In this document: piece by piece, positions 63,401 to 64,000 of the stretch
How positions within the stretch are numbered: position 1 is the stretch's first letter
Layout of the letters: each line of letters opens with the position of its first letter
Origin: Ehretia macrophylla
Taxonomy: Eukaryota; Streptophyta; Magnoliopsida; Boraginales; Ehretiaceae
Reading direction: 5' to 3'
Assembly (NCBI GenBank): GCA_037974665.1
Contig: CM075783.1
Span: 43,981,818-44,045,817 of the forward strand
Length of the DNA: 64,000 nucleotides
Program-made: the position numbers and the translations under genes
Notes under the pieces: generated by a model
Database searches by the model: none
What the model was told of the DNA's origin: nothing
What the model saw: only the letters and a program-made list of their open reading frames with translations

Positions 63401-64000
63401 ACGACGTACGATCCGGGACGAAAAAACAATGCAAAAGTAGATAAGTGTCCCGAAACTGATGAAAGCATTCGATTTTGGGCTATAAAAACTTGCACAGCCG
63501 AGCAGGCTTGCTGCCCCCAACGCAGAGCTCTCGGAGATCTTTTAACGGTATACTGTGCGTTGCGTAACTCCTTACGGATCAAAAGTTATGGGCACCGAAG
63601 CGACGGAGACCTGGTCCCATACCCCAGCCCCTCGGTTTGCGAGCCTAGCCTTTATGTGAGGCAAAGTTGTCTTGCCCAAGGTACCGTGGGATTCGGTAAT
63701 AAAAATGTGATAGATTAGGTTGTCGTGCTTTTCGCGGCTCATGACGTATGATTTGGGATGAAAAACCGCGTAAAAGAAGGAAAGTATCCCAAAATTGATG
63801 AAAATGTTCGATTTTGAGCTCCGAAAATAGGCGCAGCCGAGCAGCCTTGTTGCCCCCGTCATAGAGCTCTCGGAACATTTTCCAACGGTATGCTTTGCGC
63901 CGTGTAACTCCTTACGGATCGAAAGTTATGGGCACCGAAGCGACGGAGGCCTGGTCCCAAGCCCCACACCATCGGTTTGCTGGCCCAGCCGCTACGTGAG
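60429..64000 (+). repeat. Tandem satellite array, segment 4 (~10.5 monomers, runs off the window)
   Basis: The same ~340-bp monomer and orientation resume at GCAACTGTGCAGGCTCG, continuing the monomer broken at 56,844. The array is cut by the window end. It includes the two-monomer period described separately. No gene is seen. Confidence 0.95.
61440..62900 (+). repeat. Dimeric higher-order satellite repeat (681-bp period)
   Basis: Alternating monomer types recur. TCCAAACGGATCAAAAGTCA occurs at 61,527 and 62,208 (681 bp apart). GAGCAGACTTGCTGCCCC occurs near 62,140 and 62,821. The other type, with CATTGAAGAACTCT, occurs at 61,817 and 62,497. The first type appears about three times and the second twice. 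Confidence 0.75.

Overview
This window is repetitive plant nuclear DNA with no host gene. About 33 kb is one tandem satellite family with a monomer of roughly 340 bp. The array has been split by LTR retrotransposons whose gag-pol domain order, chromodomain and tRNA-iMet primer-binding site place them among plant Ty3/gypsy chromoviruses, most likely the Tekay/Del lineage. I infer an angiosperm pericentromeric or other heterochromatic block. The species cannot be named from sequence alone.

Layout: satellite 1-22,790 (about 67 monomers). Element A, plus strand, 22,793-35,330, has a truncated 5' LTR, a 2.95-kb internal region with no recognisable protein, and a 3' LTR split by an inverted solo LTR (D, 30,667-34,240). 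Satellite 35,331-38,668. Element B, minus strand, 38,669-53,265, is a full-length copy with perfect 5-bp target-site duplications (GAAGT) and a decayed gag-pol frame. Its gag is split by a plus-strand solo LTR of a related family (E, 45,907-48,549, duplication GATGG). Satellite 53,266-56,844. Solo LTR C, plus strand, 56,845-60,428. Satellite 60,429 to the window end. All satellite monomers share one orientation. The B, C, D and E insertions can be removed in thought, leaving one duplication copy each, and their host sequence rejoins in phase.

B's gag-pol is a single reading frame of about 1,500 codons once E is removed. It holds 13 in-frame stops, no frameshift, and Asp-to-Asn changes at reverse transcriptase and integrase catalytic positions, so B cannot move on its own. 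A shares the primer-binding site, leader start, polypurine tract and LTR ends with B but lacks pol, as expected of a LARD-type non-autonomous partner.

The satellite has higher-order structure. A block of about 21 monomers (about 7.1 kb) is repeated in tandem between about 3 and 17 kb. A separate two-monomer (681 bp) period is visible at 61.4-62.9 kb. I found no CRISPR array, tRNA, rRNA or host protein-coding gene. Identity values are estimates made by eye over short stretches.
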